Origin: Chrysoperla carnea
Taxonomy: Eukaryota > Arthropoda > Insecta > Neuroptera > Chrysopidae
NCBI RefSeq assembly: GCF_905475395.1
Contig: NC_058338.1
Location: 69,451,435-69,515,434 of the forward strand
Length of the DNA stretch: 64,000 bases
Direction: 5' to 3'
Shown here: one piece after another, positions 1 to 12,950 of the stretch
Numbering within the stretch: position 1 is the first letter of the stretch
Layout of the letters: every line of letters begins with the position of its first letter
Position numbers and translations under genes: made by a program
Notes under the pieces: generated by a model
The model's database searches: none
Told to the model about the DNA's origin: nothing
What the model saw: the letters and a program-made list of their open reading frames with translations, nothing else

Positions 1-60
1 TAGTCGAACTGCTAAGCTATCTTGGCATGAATCAAAGAGACTCGGGTTCGATTCTTGGTA
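1..60 (+). repeat. tRNA-like B-box fragment, possible SINE head
   Basis: GGGTTCGATTCTTGG at 45-59 fits the pol III B box (GGTTCGANTC). GCTAAGCTATCTTGG about 30 bases upstream could be a worn A box. It continues into AT-rich sequence, as tRNA-derived SINEs do. No complete tRNA cloverleaf can be drawn, and the left edge is cut by the window. Confidence 0.4.
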
Positions 61-329
61 TATGTGTATTTTTTCCAATTTTCTTCAAATATAAATTAAA
101 CTAGATTTTCAAATATTCAATGTTTTTTTTTTTTGGTATGGTTTTAAAGGGATATAAAAACAAGTGAAAACAAACATTTGACTGAGTTAATTGTTGAAAT
201 ACCATGCAAAGACAGTGCTGATGACATCACATTACACATACATGCATGTCACACATACATATCTGATATTCCCATAATTACATACTATACAATTTACGCC
301 TAATTTGCGCCCTCGCGGGTAAACAGTGA

Positions 330-605
330 TACAAGACCCAATTGACCTATGTTGCTCATTTACGAACTCGACCTCACTTTTTAGGTCCTGAGTACGCTAT
401 AAAAATTTCAACTTGATATCTCTTTTCGTTTTTGAGTAATCGTGATGACAGACGAACAGACGACAGACAAACAACCGGAAATGGACTAATTAAGAGATTT
501 TATGAACACCTATACCAAAATTTTTTGCTTAGCATCAATAGTTTTAAGCGTTACAAACTTGGGACTAAACTTAATATACCTTGCATATTACATATATGCA
601 TGGTA
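330..605 (+). repeat. Dispersed repeat, probable non-LTR retrotransposon 3' region (copy 1)
   Basis: The stretch with CGTTTTTGAGTAATCGTGATG, a (GACAGACGAACA)-type run and TACAAACTTGGGACTAAACT recurs inverted at 18545-18745 in this window. I recognise this type as a dispersed arthropod repeat. The class assignment is inference. The remaining 605-982 shows no feature beyond the CEBPZ leader. Confidence 0.6.
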
Positions 606-982
606 TAAAGATTGAATATTTTTGTCATTACATAGTGTAGGCGTGAGCCGTGTAAACATAGCTATACTATCTTACAAGCAAAGTGGGCTTCATTCGGGTT
701 CATGGTTGTCTGTAAACGGGAGCATACACAATGGTTCCATTTAAAGCCTTAGAGAGACAGTTGTTTTGGTGGAGTTGGAATATACTGCTAAAATGTTAAA
801 ATACTAAAGAGGTTATACTGTATCTTCTACGCATACTTCCAAAGAATTATATCTATACGTATTGGTACGTATAATCTGAAATTTAATTTGAAAGTAGAAG
901 TTATTCTTTTTAACAGAACAATTTGAGGTTACTTTCACGTGTATTTTTGAAATAAATGTAACCACTGGTAATCACTAAGAAA

Positions 983-3900
983 ATGAAGTTTAAGAAGAAG
1001 AGTAACAAATTTAATAATTTTAAAAATAAAAAACATGATGATTCATTTGAAACAAATTATGAAGAAGAAGTCTTAAGAAATCCGACAAAATGGTATGAAG
1101 AAGTAAGTATCAACATTGCAATTCTAAATTTTGTCATATTGAGAAATTCTTAACAATTATTGAAACTTTGAAAGGTACCAGAAGATCCAGCCGAATTTCC
1201 CCCAGTTACAGATCAACAATTGATAGAACTGAAAGATGAAGCAAAAAAATTGCACGATGCAGAAACTCTTGCTTATAGTACAAGTAAATATTGGTATTTT
1301 CAGCACACATAAGTAATAGTATTAAATTAAATTTTAAAATTTTTTAGAAAATGCTAGGCTGAATAAATCATCAGATTATCAGTGGATTAGAACAGTTCTT
1401 GCTAAAGGTACATCATCTGATAAGATTGCAGCTTATACAATATTGATTCAAGATAATCCCGTATATAATTTAAAATCAATTCAGGATTTAGTTGGAATGG
1501 TGAAAGTTTCTAAGAAAAAAGAATGTCTGACTGTTATTCGTAAGTTTTTTTAAACCCCGAATCATGTTTGCATTTTAGAGTGATTAATAAATTTGATTTT
1601 TTTTTACTTCAGAAACGTTGTCTGAATTATTTCTACAAGATTTACTAAAGCCTGACGTAAAATTGAAAGCTTTCCACCAACGTCCGCTTTCAATGTTAAC
1701 AGAGTTAACATCGGGTAATATTGTTACCAAAAAACGTCGTTTAGTGTTGTGGTATTTTGAAGATCAATTAAAAGAAACATATACATCATTTGTACAAGCT
1801 TTAACCAAGGCTGCACATGATACTGTAGAAGCTACTAAAGAAAAAGCAATTAATGCTATGTATTATTTATTGTGCGAACATCCGGAGCAAGAAAAGGTAC
1901 ACATAGAATTATTTCAAATGTAAAGTGCTTAAAGTGTGATTCGATTCATACATATCAAAGTTGTATTTAAGTTTATTTAAGATACATTGATTTGTATCCA
2001 AACCGGAAATAAACTTAATAAATTCGAAAAAATATTTCATTTAAAGTATTTGGATTTTAAGATTAATTTAGGAAATTTTAAAAATTGATTCGTATAGCCA
2101 CTCTGTGCTTTATTTAAGACTCTGTTGTCTCCACAGATATTGTTTTTGCTGAAATTTAAATGGGAATTTCACAATATTATCCTTTTAAACAATTACCTTT
2201 AAAATTATTTTTGTTTGCAGAATTTACTTACAAACATCGTGAATAAATTGGGTGATCCATCACAAAAAGTGGCTGCGAAAACAATATTTTGTCTAAGTCA
2301 ATTACTTTTTAAACATCCAAGAATGAAAGATATTGTATTATCAGAAATCGAGAAGTTAGTATTTCGTTCAAATGTTTCACATAAAGCACAATATTACAGC
2401 ATTTGTTTTCTATCTCAATATTATTTGACGCATGAGGACACTGATGTAGCCAAACATTTAATAACAGTCTATTTTGCATTCTTTAGATCTTGTGTCAAAA
2501 AAGTAAGTATAATTTACTGTTCCAGCTAATGCAAAATATTGATTGACCGAAACATTATTTGATTTATAGGATGAAATCAATTCACGAATGATGTCTGCAT
2601 TATTGATGGGTGTCAATCGTGCATATCCATACGCTAAATTAGAATTAAATCAAGTGAATGAACACATTGATACCATTTACAAAGTTGTTCATCAAGCTAA
2701 TTTTAATGTTGGTTTGCATGCGTTGACATTGTTGTTTCAAGTGTGCGATTTAAGAAATTCTGTAAATGACAGGTACAAACTTTTCTTAAAATAATCCAAT
2801 ATTATTTTACTTTCTCAGAACACATAAACGATTCTTGGATTTTACGAATACTTTGAATTTAAATTGAACTTTTAGAATAATTTAAAAATTGGTCTATAAA
2901 TGGTAAGAAATCGTTACTAATATTGTAAATTCGAAAGTAACTGTCTATCAGAAATGCTAAATTAAAATAGAGCAACCAGGCAGAGCATCGGGGCCCATTT
3001 AAAAAAAAATTTTATTTTGGTCACCAAATTATTTGTTGTCGATAGTGTAGATAGTTCACTTCAATTGATATACGTAAAATATGTATCTAAATCTAAGCAC
3101 ATAAGTAAGTTGGGTAAATTTTATTTTTACTTTGCATTTCCACAATATACTATAGCGAATAATTTTTGGATGGGGGCCTCCAAATTTGGTTTTGTCCCGA
3201 GGCCTTTTCAGCTCTACTTTCGGCACTGTATGGGGATACCTTGAACCTTAAGAGTGATCATAGTTTACTTTGTTTTTGTAAATCAATTCGTTAAAAATAT
3301 ATACTAGTTTTTATTGAGAGTCGTGTCTGTGTTCCGATAATTCTGTTTCACTCGATATAAAAACAATATTTTTTTTGAATATTTAAAAATATATCACATA
3401 TCGATTGATTTTAGATTTTATTCGGCGCTGTATAAAAAAATGTTTGATCCAAAAATTAATGATTCAACTCATCAAGCAATGTTTTTAAATTTAATTTTCA
3501 AAGCAATCAAGAAAGATGAAAATGTAGAAAGAATAAATGTTTTTATTAAACGTTTATTACAAGTAAGTCTCTTAGTTCTGTGCCCACCTACTAATCGTAA
3601 CATTTTTAATAATAAAAATTTTTTCAGATAGCGTTAAACACATCTGTGCCAATGGCATGCGGTATATTATATACAATATCTCAACTTTGTCGTTTAAAGA
3701 AGCATAAACTTTTATTATTGAATAGAAACACTAATAATGTTAAACAAGATACTAGTAATGCTGAAACCATTGATGATATTTTGGCGAAAGGAAAGGTAAT
3801 TATTTTATTCAAAGTGGTCACAAATCAGGAAAGTTGGGAATTGCCAGGGAAAAATATATTAGCACCACTTTTAGATTGATGTCTGAAATTAGTATGAACT

Positions 3901-6382
3901 CTGAAAATCTAGGGTTTATAAAAAATGGGCAAACTTGAGCTTCCAAAAAAACTTTTTAATACACAGAACGAAGTCTCAGAAAATAATATATAAATTAAAA
4001 TTACGTTGCCTTCAGTAAAAAAAAAAAAAACGGAAATTATTGTTGATCCCAGGAATTCTTATATACAAATACGTGTTTAGTTTCTAAACTACACAACTTT
4101 GTCTTAAATAACAGTTTATATTAATTTTTATTATCCGTGAAGTTGATGATGTAGACCATAAGGATTGCATTCACATTTACAGCTCGTTTTAATTTTCTGT
4201 CGTTCTATTTTATATTTTAGACAAATCAAAAAAATTCCGAGGAAATCATTGAAGAAAATACTCTGCTAGTTAATACCGAAACTTCTACAACAAATACCAT
4301 AGACAATATAGTAAAACAAGAACTAGATAAGGAGAAAAAACATACACGAGTTGAATATTACGATCCACATCATCGAAATCCGTTATACGCTGGTGGAGAA
4401 TTTTGTGTTCATTCAGAATTATCTTTATTACAAGAACATTTTCATCCTAGTGTTGCACTATTTAGTAAAAATTTAGTAAATGGCCAAAAAATTGAATATT
4501 CTGGTGATCCATTAAAAGATTATACTCTAATTAGATTTTTAGATCGATTTGTATTTAAGAATCCCAAAAAAATTGATGAAAATGATGAAACTTCTAAAAA
4601 AGCTGGTTATCATTTTAAATTTGGACAAAGAAAAGCATATGTACCGAGCGGATTGAGATCTATTCCTGTTACATCAAACAATTATCTCAAAGAAGCTGAA
4701 TCTAAAATTCCTGTAGATGAATTATTCATGTATAGGTGAGTAATTCAATTGAGTTTTTTGTTTTTTGACTTGCCTTACGTCGTATTTTATCCTTTCAATC
4801 CAATAAATTATAAAATAAAGGGAAAACCTTTGCTTTCCCGCTACCTACTGGATATAGACGGATAACGCTGACATACGAATGGCGTGTATAATACAAAAAT
4901 AGTTTCGGCACCAGTTTCGATTTCGGCAAAAATCTTCCCAACCTTTGGCTGATTCGGGTGCGCTCGTATGTCAGTCGCCATTATCAGCTGAGATCGCCAT
5001 TATATTTTATAATTCTTTGTTTGGTTTATGGTAATAATATAAAACAAATAAATAACATATTAAAAAAGTTTCGGTTTGGACCAAAACTCAGACAGTAAAA
5101 ATTTTGATTTAAATAATTTATGATTATGTTAAAAAAATGTTTAGATTTTTACAAAAGAAAATTCAAAATAAAAAACAAAAGTCTGAAGAGGATGATGAGG
5201 ATGCTGAATCTGATCAGGAATCTGTAAATAGTGATGAATTTAATGAAATGTTGGATCAAATGGTGGGTAAGAAAAAAGGAACTGCTGAAAGTGATGATGA
5301 AGATGACGTTGATTTTATGAACGAAGTTGGGGATGCATTGAAGGCGCCAAAAATTAAATCAAAGAAGAGAAAATCAAATGACGAAGACGGTACTTCTAAT
5401 TAATATAAATTTTATTCACCCTTCGAGTGTATATTATCCTTGTTTGTTCCTCTATTTCATTAAAGTGTGCTTTATCTATCTACTAGATTTTGTGGCACTT
5501 GGAGGGTAAACAAAATTTCCGAAAACGAATACAATTTTTATATTTTAATTTTATTAATTTCTAGAATCTGAAGATGAACAAGCGTCTGTTGGTGACCAAG
5601 ACGATAATGAATTCGATGATGATGACTTTGGTAATGATGACGATTTAGAATTGGATTCAGATGATGCTGGAGAAGGTAATATTCTATTTCAAAACAGAGT
5701 CTCCAAATATACTGATATTTTATCATTCGCCATTTCTATGTCTAATTCGTTTCAATTTCTTTTGTACTAAAAATATAGATTTCGATTTGGATGATGACGA
5801 TATTAGTGATGATGCAGTTGGTGACGAAAAACCAAGTAAATCGAAGAAAAAATTACGAAAATCAGACGATATTACTTCAGCATTTGCTTCTGCAGAAGAA
5901 TTCGCTTTGATGTTGGAAAAAACTGGTTCTTCGAAATTCAAACATGGAACTTCAGACGCTATGTTTAATGATGATAAATCAGGTTGGTATTTAATTTCAA
6001 AACGTTTGTAGTTACCGAGATGTCATTATATGTGACCCAGGTGACGGTGATAGAATTGATAAATTCATAAGCTAGTTACATATTTTATTTTATTTATTTA
6101 TTTTTTTGAAAACTAATAATTTCTACTTGGCATGGTATGTGGCAAATTGTGAAAGTTGGACGATTATTTATTTGAATGTATTAGTTTCTTAAATAGAATT
6201 TTTTTTTTGTAGATGAAAAACAAATGGCCTGGGAACAAAAACGTAATCAATGGATATCCGGATTTAACAGTGCACTTGGTAAAAAGAAAAAAGCTAAAAA
6301 TTTCAGTATACCAGCGAAAGGGCAAAAAAGAAAACAACCAAATCACATACAAAAAGGAAAGAAGAAAATGAAGAAACAATAA
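983..6382 (+). CDS. CEBPZ: CEBPZ/Noc1 (Mak21) ribosome biogenesis factor, complete spliced gene
   Basis: Thirteen coding exons were joined by GT..AG borders: 983-1102, 1175-1283, 1348-1539, 1613-1896, 2221-2502, 2570-2772, 3415-3562, 3628-3795, 4221-4735, 5145-5389, 5565-5675, 5779-5982, 6213-6382. They sum to 2751 nt, exactly in frame, 916 residues. The start is the first ATG of a lysine-rich N-terminus (MKFKKKSNKF). The middle is helical HEAT-like sequence (for example NKLGDPSQKVAAK, exon 5). Exon 9 carries the conserved CBF/Mak21 block, with YDPHHRNPLYAGGE and DYTLIRFLDRFV. Exons 10-12 are strongly acidic (DDED, DLDDDD runs), and the end is lysine-rich (KKKMKKQ). Family knowledge: Noc1/Mak21 pairs with Noc2 in early nucleolar 60S pre-ribosomes; the vertebrate name reflects an older CCAAT-factor report. 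The length is slightly below the human protein (about 1050). An ATTAAA at 6429 and an A-tract at about 6444-6464 mark the likely 3' end. Identity is very secure; single splice borders (exon 12 donor GTTGGT) are less so. Confidence 0.95.
2960..3245. repeat. Worn insertion in CEBPZ intron 6
   Basis: Intron 6 (2773-3414) is longer than its neighbours. It holds a block running from CAGGCAGAGCATCGGGGCCC to AGGCCTTTTCAGCTC..GGCACTG, with GGGGGCC-type motifs near both ends. That looks like an old hAT-type MITE. Ends and target duplication are too decayed to fix. Confidence 0.35.
4850..5025. repeat. Small foldback element in CEBPZ intron 9
   Basis: GATAACGCTGACATACGA near 4860 is repeated inverted at about 4971-4990 (CTCGTATGTCAG..TTATC), with a further ATAATGGCGA copy to the right. 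The core is GC-richer than the intron. It sits just upstream of the exon 10 acceptor at 5144. Confidence 0.55.
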
Positions 6383-7129
6383 TTTAATTAGTTTTCTAAT
6401 ATTTTTGTATATATAAATTTACTTTATTATTAAAATATTATTAAAAAAAAAAAAAAAAAAAAAAAGTTTAAAAAACTTATGGAATTCTTTCAATTAAGTA
6501 ATTATCATTCGTTAAATTAGTGGAAGTAATAAAACTAGGAAGAAAAAGTAAATAAAGAATAAAATAATGTGTAAAGATCGACAACGATCATACCACCTTG
6601 AAAGATTGTTAGTTATTACTTGGAGGATAATACTGTGTTTTATCTTCTTTTGTTCGTTAGTAGTTGAAGTTAAACTTATGAATGGTTAAGAATGATTCAA
6701 AATTCAAATACAATAAATTACGTTTGAGAGATTATGTATATATTCTTAGTATTAAAGATTGCACATAGAACCATGTAACGTACGAACTAACTAATGATCT
6801 TATCGATAAAACAGGCTTTACATAAAAAATTTCTATTTATGTAAACAGTAAAGGCATTATCAATTTTATTATTAGACCTCTGTTATATTAACTATTTTTA
6901 TGACTTTATCAGTCTATCTCTATAGTATAAGTCTGTGTTACCGATTTCCGTCAACGTTAACGGATGTGTAAAGTATCCGTTATGCTAATGTGGAACAACC
7001 TTTTTGATTGAAAAAACTTATAAATCATGTTTTAATGTTGGTAATGATAGCTATTTAAATTACTGTCATAAACAACTGTCAGTATGGTTCTATTTACAGT
7101 TTAATTTGAGTAACAATTAATTTAATAAA
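6383..7129. other. Intergenic spacer between CEBPZ and the shugoshin-like gene
   Basis: The spacer holds the CEBPZ 3' end (A-tract 6444-6464) and the start region of the second gene. No ORF, RNA gene or clear core promoter was recognised. The 750-base spacing and same orientation leave room for a separate promoter. Confidence 0.5.
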
Positions 7130-10100
7130 ATGAAGCCTCCGTCGAAAACTAAAAAGAAATCGATTAATGAATGTAAGTATCCATTTTATTTTTATTGAAA
7201 CGTTTCAAGTGATGAAAAATAATTTATTTTATGAAGTATATGTATGGAATTTTTTTTAAATACATTTTGATTTTTGCAAGTTTAAAAATATTTTTTTACT
7301 TCTAAATCAAAAATTTGCTTTGTTAAAGTTCTAATAAATATTAGATATTGTTAATTTTTTGCAGTGGAAGTTTGTATTAGATGTATTTACAAATAGTAAA
7401 GTGAGCGTCTTTGAACCTAATTTTCTCGAATTAAAATGTAAATATATTCTCTGAACATAATTATTACAATAACTAGAAAGTAAATAATTTTTTTCGTAAA
7501 TAAATAAAAATTGAATGTTAGGATTAATAGTATACATCGAATCATGAAAAAAATTAGATATTTCTGAAAAATTTAATGTTGTTCATGTTTTAAGCATTGA
7601 AAAAATTCAGTTTGTACAATGAAACCACAATGTAAGATAAAAGTGGATATACATGTGGGTTTTTTTCTTGAAAGTGTTTCCGGGGATCTTTTAATTGAAA
7701 TTATTTAATTTTTAAACTTTCGTTTAAAATATACTATAACTGAACTGTTTTGGTTTCAGATATTAGTAAACTAAAAAAACAAAATTCCATTTTAAATAGA
7801 GCATTAAATGAAGAAAAGAAAATTACAAGAAGGTTATTCGGAAGTAAATTAGCTGCGGAACAAAAATTAGATGCCTTACAAAAAGTTATTATTAATTTTT
7901 TATATTGATTCTCATTAGCTATTAATTATTCGCATGGGGTAATGTAATTGACGTGTAAAAAGTAGATAAAATAAAAAAGTAATATTGTATAACATATATG
8001 TAATACAAGTTGCCTTGAAGAGAAAGAATAAATATGTCCTTTATTTTATAGCGAAATATAAATAAGTTTGCTTTGACACAGTGTTGTAAATTTTCAAAAA
8101 TTTAAATATACATGGGCATTAAAATATACGTTACAGGGGAACAAGTTATCTAAAATAATATATAGCCTCAAGTGAAGCTGACTGTTTCACTCACTCACTG
8201 ATTCATTTACATATAAAAATTCGAAGACACTTCTAGACATGCTAGAAGTCTCGAGACATGCTCGAAGTCGGATCTGTTTGAAATCTATGAGAAAAATTGG
8301 GAAACTGCAACTTTTTCATTACAACCACCCGGAAAACTTTAATTTTTCACCTCCTCTAAATGTGGCGGGAGGGGGGTGGGCATTTTACTGATATTACAAT
8401 TCATGGAATGTTATTTTCTGTGACGAAGACCATCACGGGGGTCATCTTTACGAGCAAAGCAACTTTCAAAATTAAAATATATAAATTTTATTACAATTTG
8501 AAAAAAATTTTCAATAGTAATTAACCTGAAGACCTCATGCGAGCAATTTTGTGATACTTGGTATGTGAGTGATTAAATGCTAAATTAAGCGATTTCGATT
8601 TTTTTAGGCATATAATATGCAACTAGGAGCAATTAACGATATTACAAATTTTTTAAAAGGAACTTTAAATATTTTTCAACAAAAAGCTGACTATTTAAAT
8701 GAAATTCGTATGGAAGCAAAGGCTATTATTGATGGTAAATTTCTTATATTGAATTTTTTAACTAGTCATCTTAATTAGGAATGTTTCCATTTAAAATAGT
8801 TCGATTGTACATTCATTCTCTTGTACATGTTTTGTTTTTACTCGACTAATTTAAATAAAAGTATACAGTTTTGCTTGATAATTTTTTAAACAAGTATATT
8901 ACTTATTATTTCGACTTGTTTTTAATTAATTCTTGTATTTTTCAGAATGCGATGTAAATTGCCACAAAACATCAATAAATAATCATTTTTTAAAACGTAA
9001 AGCACCATCCGCCCCAACCCGACAAGTTGTTCAGCCTATGGTTGGTGGATTTACGATACAGAGGCCAATTGTAAATTTAGCACGCCTTAGTTTTTCAAAT
9101 AATCGTAGTATTTTTTTTATTATTTTTTATCATTTATTACAAATCTAACACATAAAAGCATAATTTTTTTAATTTGTTATTTTAGACAGTGAAGTGATTC
9201 GAAATAATGTTCAAAGTATTAATAGGAATAATGTTCAAAATAATGCCGAGAGTGAAAATGAAGACGAGGAAATTGAGGATAATTCAACAAATTCATCTAC
9301 TGAGGTATAGTTTCATGTACTGAATTTTCATATTTATTATTCCAAACAATAAGAAATTGATCATTTATCAATAAATGTAACTGAATAAGGGTCAATAGAG
9401 TGGCGCTACAAATTGGGAAAATCGATTAATATTAGGGAATGTGATTCACGGGAAATTACAGTAGAAATGAATTATTCTGGCTTTTGCGATCAAAGTATAC
9501 TAGATAACGATTTTTATCCAAATTATAAATAAACATTTAAACAGAAGAAATTCAAAATTTCAATTCTCTTTGTTTTTGTAATATAAAGAATAAAGAAGAT
9601 CCAAAAAACATTAAAATCCAGTTCATTTGATGACTAGATGAATAGTTTTTAAAATACCGGTGAAAATCTCTCTACAATATAATGTTTCGCAAAAGATTTT
9701 GAATAATATACTTTAAAATATTCTACCAATCGACAAATGAACTCGATTTTCAAATTTTTTGGGTCAATGTTACTCTAGAAATCGAGTCACAATAAAATCG
9801 GGGGAAGAATTGATTTCTTTAAATTTTTCCAAAGGGATAATTCCTTCCTGAAGAAAATTTTAGAAAATTAAAAAAGTTAGTGCTTCCAATTTCGATAAAA
9901 CTCAGAACATAACCTAATTTTGATTTAGAAAATGCAAAAAATTTAGATCATTTGATGATTGAATGTGTAGTTTCTGGCTTATTGTCAAGATTTCAGACAA
10001 TTTCCCAGAAAATACTTGTGTAATAGTCAAATGACCTGGATTTTAAGGATTTAAGGCATTAATTACTCTAAAAAATCCAAAAACTGACACAATATTTTTT

Positions 10101-11598
10101 TTGGATTGAATTCAAGTTAATTCATTCGATACTTCTGAACTATCTAAAATTAAATCATTTGGATGGCAGCTATTTTGTCGACCATTTTGTTCAGTAGCAC
10201 TCAGTAGACACCTTATCAATCGAACGTAACCAATAAAAGAATTTAATTCTTAAATTTAAATTTCGAGCGCTCTTGAAGGAAATCCTTTCGTTAGGTTTTG
10301 GCTTTTATTTCTTTTGTCGCTTTCTATTAATCACCAAACTGTGCAAACTCAAATAATTAGTTATTTTAAATTTAAAGAGTGCTTTCTTTTCTACATTTTT
10401 ACCATTGATATATTACCAAAGTTGTAAGATTTTTGTCTTAATTTTTATAGAGAGAAGACCGTGCATGGATAACAGTGTCTCCAGTAGTGCGTTTGCACCC
10501 TCTTATCATGGATCACAGAATTGTTAGTTGAAGTAAAATTTAAGTACAATTGAACATAATTAGATTTTATACTTGTTTTTAGAATGAAAGTGAAAATTAT
10601 ACTGAGAATGAGGAGGACAGTGATCACAACGAAGATGATAATATTGAGGAAGACAATGAAGATATGGCTAACCCAAATTCTTCCCCAAATAATTTACAGG
10701 ATATGCGTGAGTATAATGGATTGACTGTCTAAAAAGCATTTCAACTCTCAACTAACTATCTATGTGTTCAACTGATTATTTTAAACTGTCAATGTGTTTA
10801 GCTGACTAAAGCCCCTGCGGACTACTCGAAAGCTACACAAATCTCCACATCGTTAAAGTATGGAATTAATGAGAATTATTATCAAAATAAGGATAACCTA
10901 ATATAATATATATCACCAAGTGAATCTATAAAATAAAATTCCTAAACTAAAACCTCGACTATTACAAAATCACTCGAAATAAGAATATTTTTTTAAGTCT
11001 ATAACCAGCGGACGATTAAGACTCTTTTAATGATACTTTATTTGTCAAATTATGGGGGAAGAGATGAACATACATACCATACATACCTGTTAAACACAAA
11101 ATTCTCGACGTAGTCGGGGTAAAAGTATAATATAATTTTCTTGAAACCTATCCAGCACTACTTGTAAAATAGATTTTTATGATTTTACCGATACCTAATT
11201 TTTGAGATTTTTCGGTACTCTTAAAGAGATATCAATAAATTCAAAATTTTTCTTGACTCTTTTTTGTTGAAATATATTGCGGAATAGAAGTCTCGAGAAA
11301 TCAAAAAATTCCGTTCACGGGACGCCGTATTTCCAAAATTATAGGGCTTCATGTCACACAAACGTTTTATTTTTGATCGTGATAAAAATGATTAGTTTCT
11401 TAAATATCACCCAAAATTTCAATCTTGCATGAAATCAATATGTTGACAATTGATTAAATTTTTGTTTCTATTTTAGGAAATATCCAGTCTATGATAGATG
11501 ACAGCGACAGTCCAGAAGCGAATACCAGTAGTGCATTTACAGTTGATCGGTCTGTAAATGAGGATCATACAGAACATAATGGAGATATACAGACTTAA
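7130..11598 (+). CDS. Shugoshin-like coiled-coil protein (candidate), complete spliced gene
   Basis: Eight coding exons: 7130-7172, 7760-7884, 8608-8734, 8946-9104, 9186-9304, 10451-10522, 10583-10706, 11477-11598. They sum to 891 nt in frame, 296 residues. The first ATG opens a basic leader (MKPPSKTKKKS). Exons 2-3 (about residues 15-98) form an amphipathic coiled coil starting KLKKQNSILNRALNEEKK, resembling the N-terminal shugoshin coiled coil that binds PP2A-B'. Exon 4 has PIVNLARLSFS, which resembles the HP1-binding stretch I recall from human SGO1 (PVVKIRRLSLS). Exon 6 has a second PxVxL motif, PVVRL. Exons 5 and 7 are acidic and Asn-rich. If shugoshin, the protein shields centromeric cohesin from separase with PP2A. 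The C-terminal basic SGO box of other family members is not visible, so the name rests on the coiled coil and HP1-type motif. The exon 2 donor (AAA|GTTATT) is weak; reading through gives a stop at 7907-7909. The alternative is another HP1-associated coiled-coil protein. Confidence 0.6.
8060..8500. repeat. Probable transposon remnant in intron 2 of the shugoshin-like gene
   Basis: Intron 2 (7885-8607) contains a G-rich block (GGCGGGAGGGGGGTGGG near 8365), a CACTCACTCACTGATTCA run, and the partly repeated phrase GACATGCTAGAAGTC/GACATGCTCGAAGTC. This texture is typical of Helitron-like copies. No terminal structure was found. Confidence 0.3.
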
Positions 11599-12713
11599 AA
11601 GAAGTTTGTTTTTTTTTTTTTAAATATTATTAATTCTTGATTATATATAAATAGTTGGTATCTGCTAAAAATTGATTAAAAGATTTGAAATTTTCTTATA
11701 TTTGTGTTTGAATTAAGTTTTTTTTTTAATTCCTCTTCGAGTAAAGAATACAGAGTGCCTTCAACCTGGGAAAATGAGTGTATTATCTGTGAATTAGATT
11801 AACAGAGGGAAAACTTTAAACATTTTCAAAATCTTGAAAACTATCGAGCATTAACAACACGGATTTGTAGTTTTTCACATCCAGTAAAGGGAAGTTATTG
11901 TAATCGGTTCGAAAATCCAAATTGAAAGTTTCAACTTACATTTACGTTGCATGGTTAGGACAATGTATTAATGTAGCAGTTAATTAGCTTAATTAGCCGT
12001 TCAGTTAACTGTCTGGCATTTTTAATAAACAACTCCGTTCAACTAGCGATCTGAATGATATTCAACCATAGATTCTAATATAACATTTAATGAACTGGCT
12101 GTGCTGATGCTTAGGCTATTCGTACAATATGGTGACATTTGACAAAAAAAAGGACTATTCATTAATTACATAAGCATATTTTTAGTGGGGGGGGGGTGCT
12201 TAAAAATATAGACTCTATGTAGAAGGGGGTAAGAAAGTTCGGTTAGGTTATGATAATTATAATTTTTCCATTAAAAAAAGATAATCTTCATGTGGAACCT
12301 ATACGACTCGGTTTTACTTGGTCCTTTTCGATTCTTCTAAGCTAAGGTATAATTTAAAGGTAAAGAAGTGAGCTTGAACTCATAGAGATTCCTCAGGAAT
12401 TACATATTTTTGGTCGGTAATTTCGTCAAAGGTGTCAAAAGTATAGGACCGTAAAAAAAATATAGCTCAATGTTGGATAGCTCGTGTGCCCTATGTAACG
12501 AAACTAGTTTTCTTTTAGGTAACCTTAATGACTTTTTATGTAAAACTTATTTTGAGAAATAAGAAATTACCAAAATAATTATTTAAAAAAATTAATTGTT
12601 TGTTTCTCAGTAAAAGTTGATTATAGTCAGAGCCAATAGATTTTCCCGAAGCCCCTCTAACAGATAATATAACAGTTTAGTGTTCCAGCTTGGATTTTTT
12701 TGAAAGTCATCAA

Positions 12714-12836
12714 ATTAGCCTTTTTCCTCTGAAGATTAAAAAAGGATCCTCTAGATGGCAGGATATATTTGTACCCTCCCCCCTAGTGTTGCCATCTAGC
12801 GGATCTTTTTTTAATCTTCTGAGTAAAAAGGCTAAT
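12714..12836. repeat. Palindromic MITE, copy 1 of an inverted pair
   Basis: The ends ATTAGCCTTTTTCCTC..GAAGATTAAAAAAGGATC and their inverse at 12800-12836 form a stem of about 50 bases round a short G/C-rich loop (TACCCTCCCCCCTAGTG). Related copy at 12951-13072 in opposite orientation. Confidence 0.85.
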
Positions 12837-12950
12837 TAAAGCATTATATTTTTTAAATAATACTAATAAAAATTTTTAACTAACTACATAAGACAAATTA
12901 TAAACATTATCATATTATCATTAAATCCGGACATACAATAATTAATAATT

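Noticed and set aside
3017-3244. 75-codon frame in CEBPZ intron 6
   Set aside because: Falls in a worn insertion between well-matched exons and has no family match.
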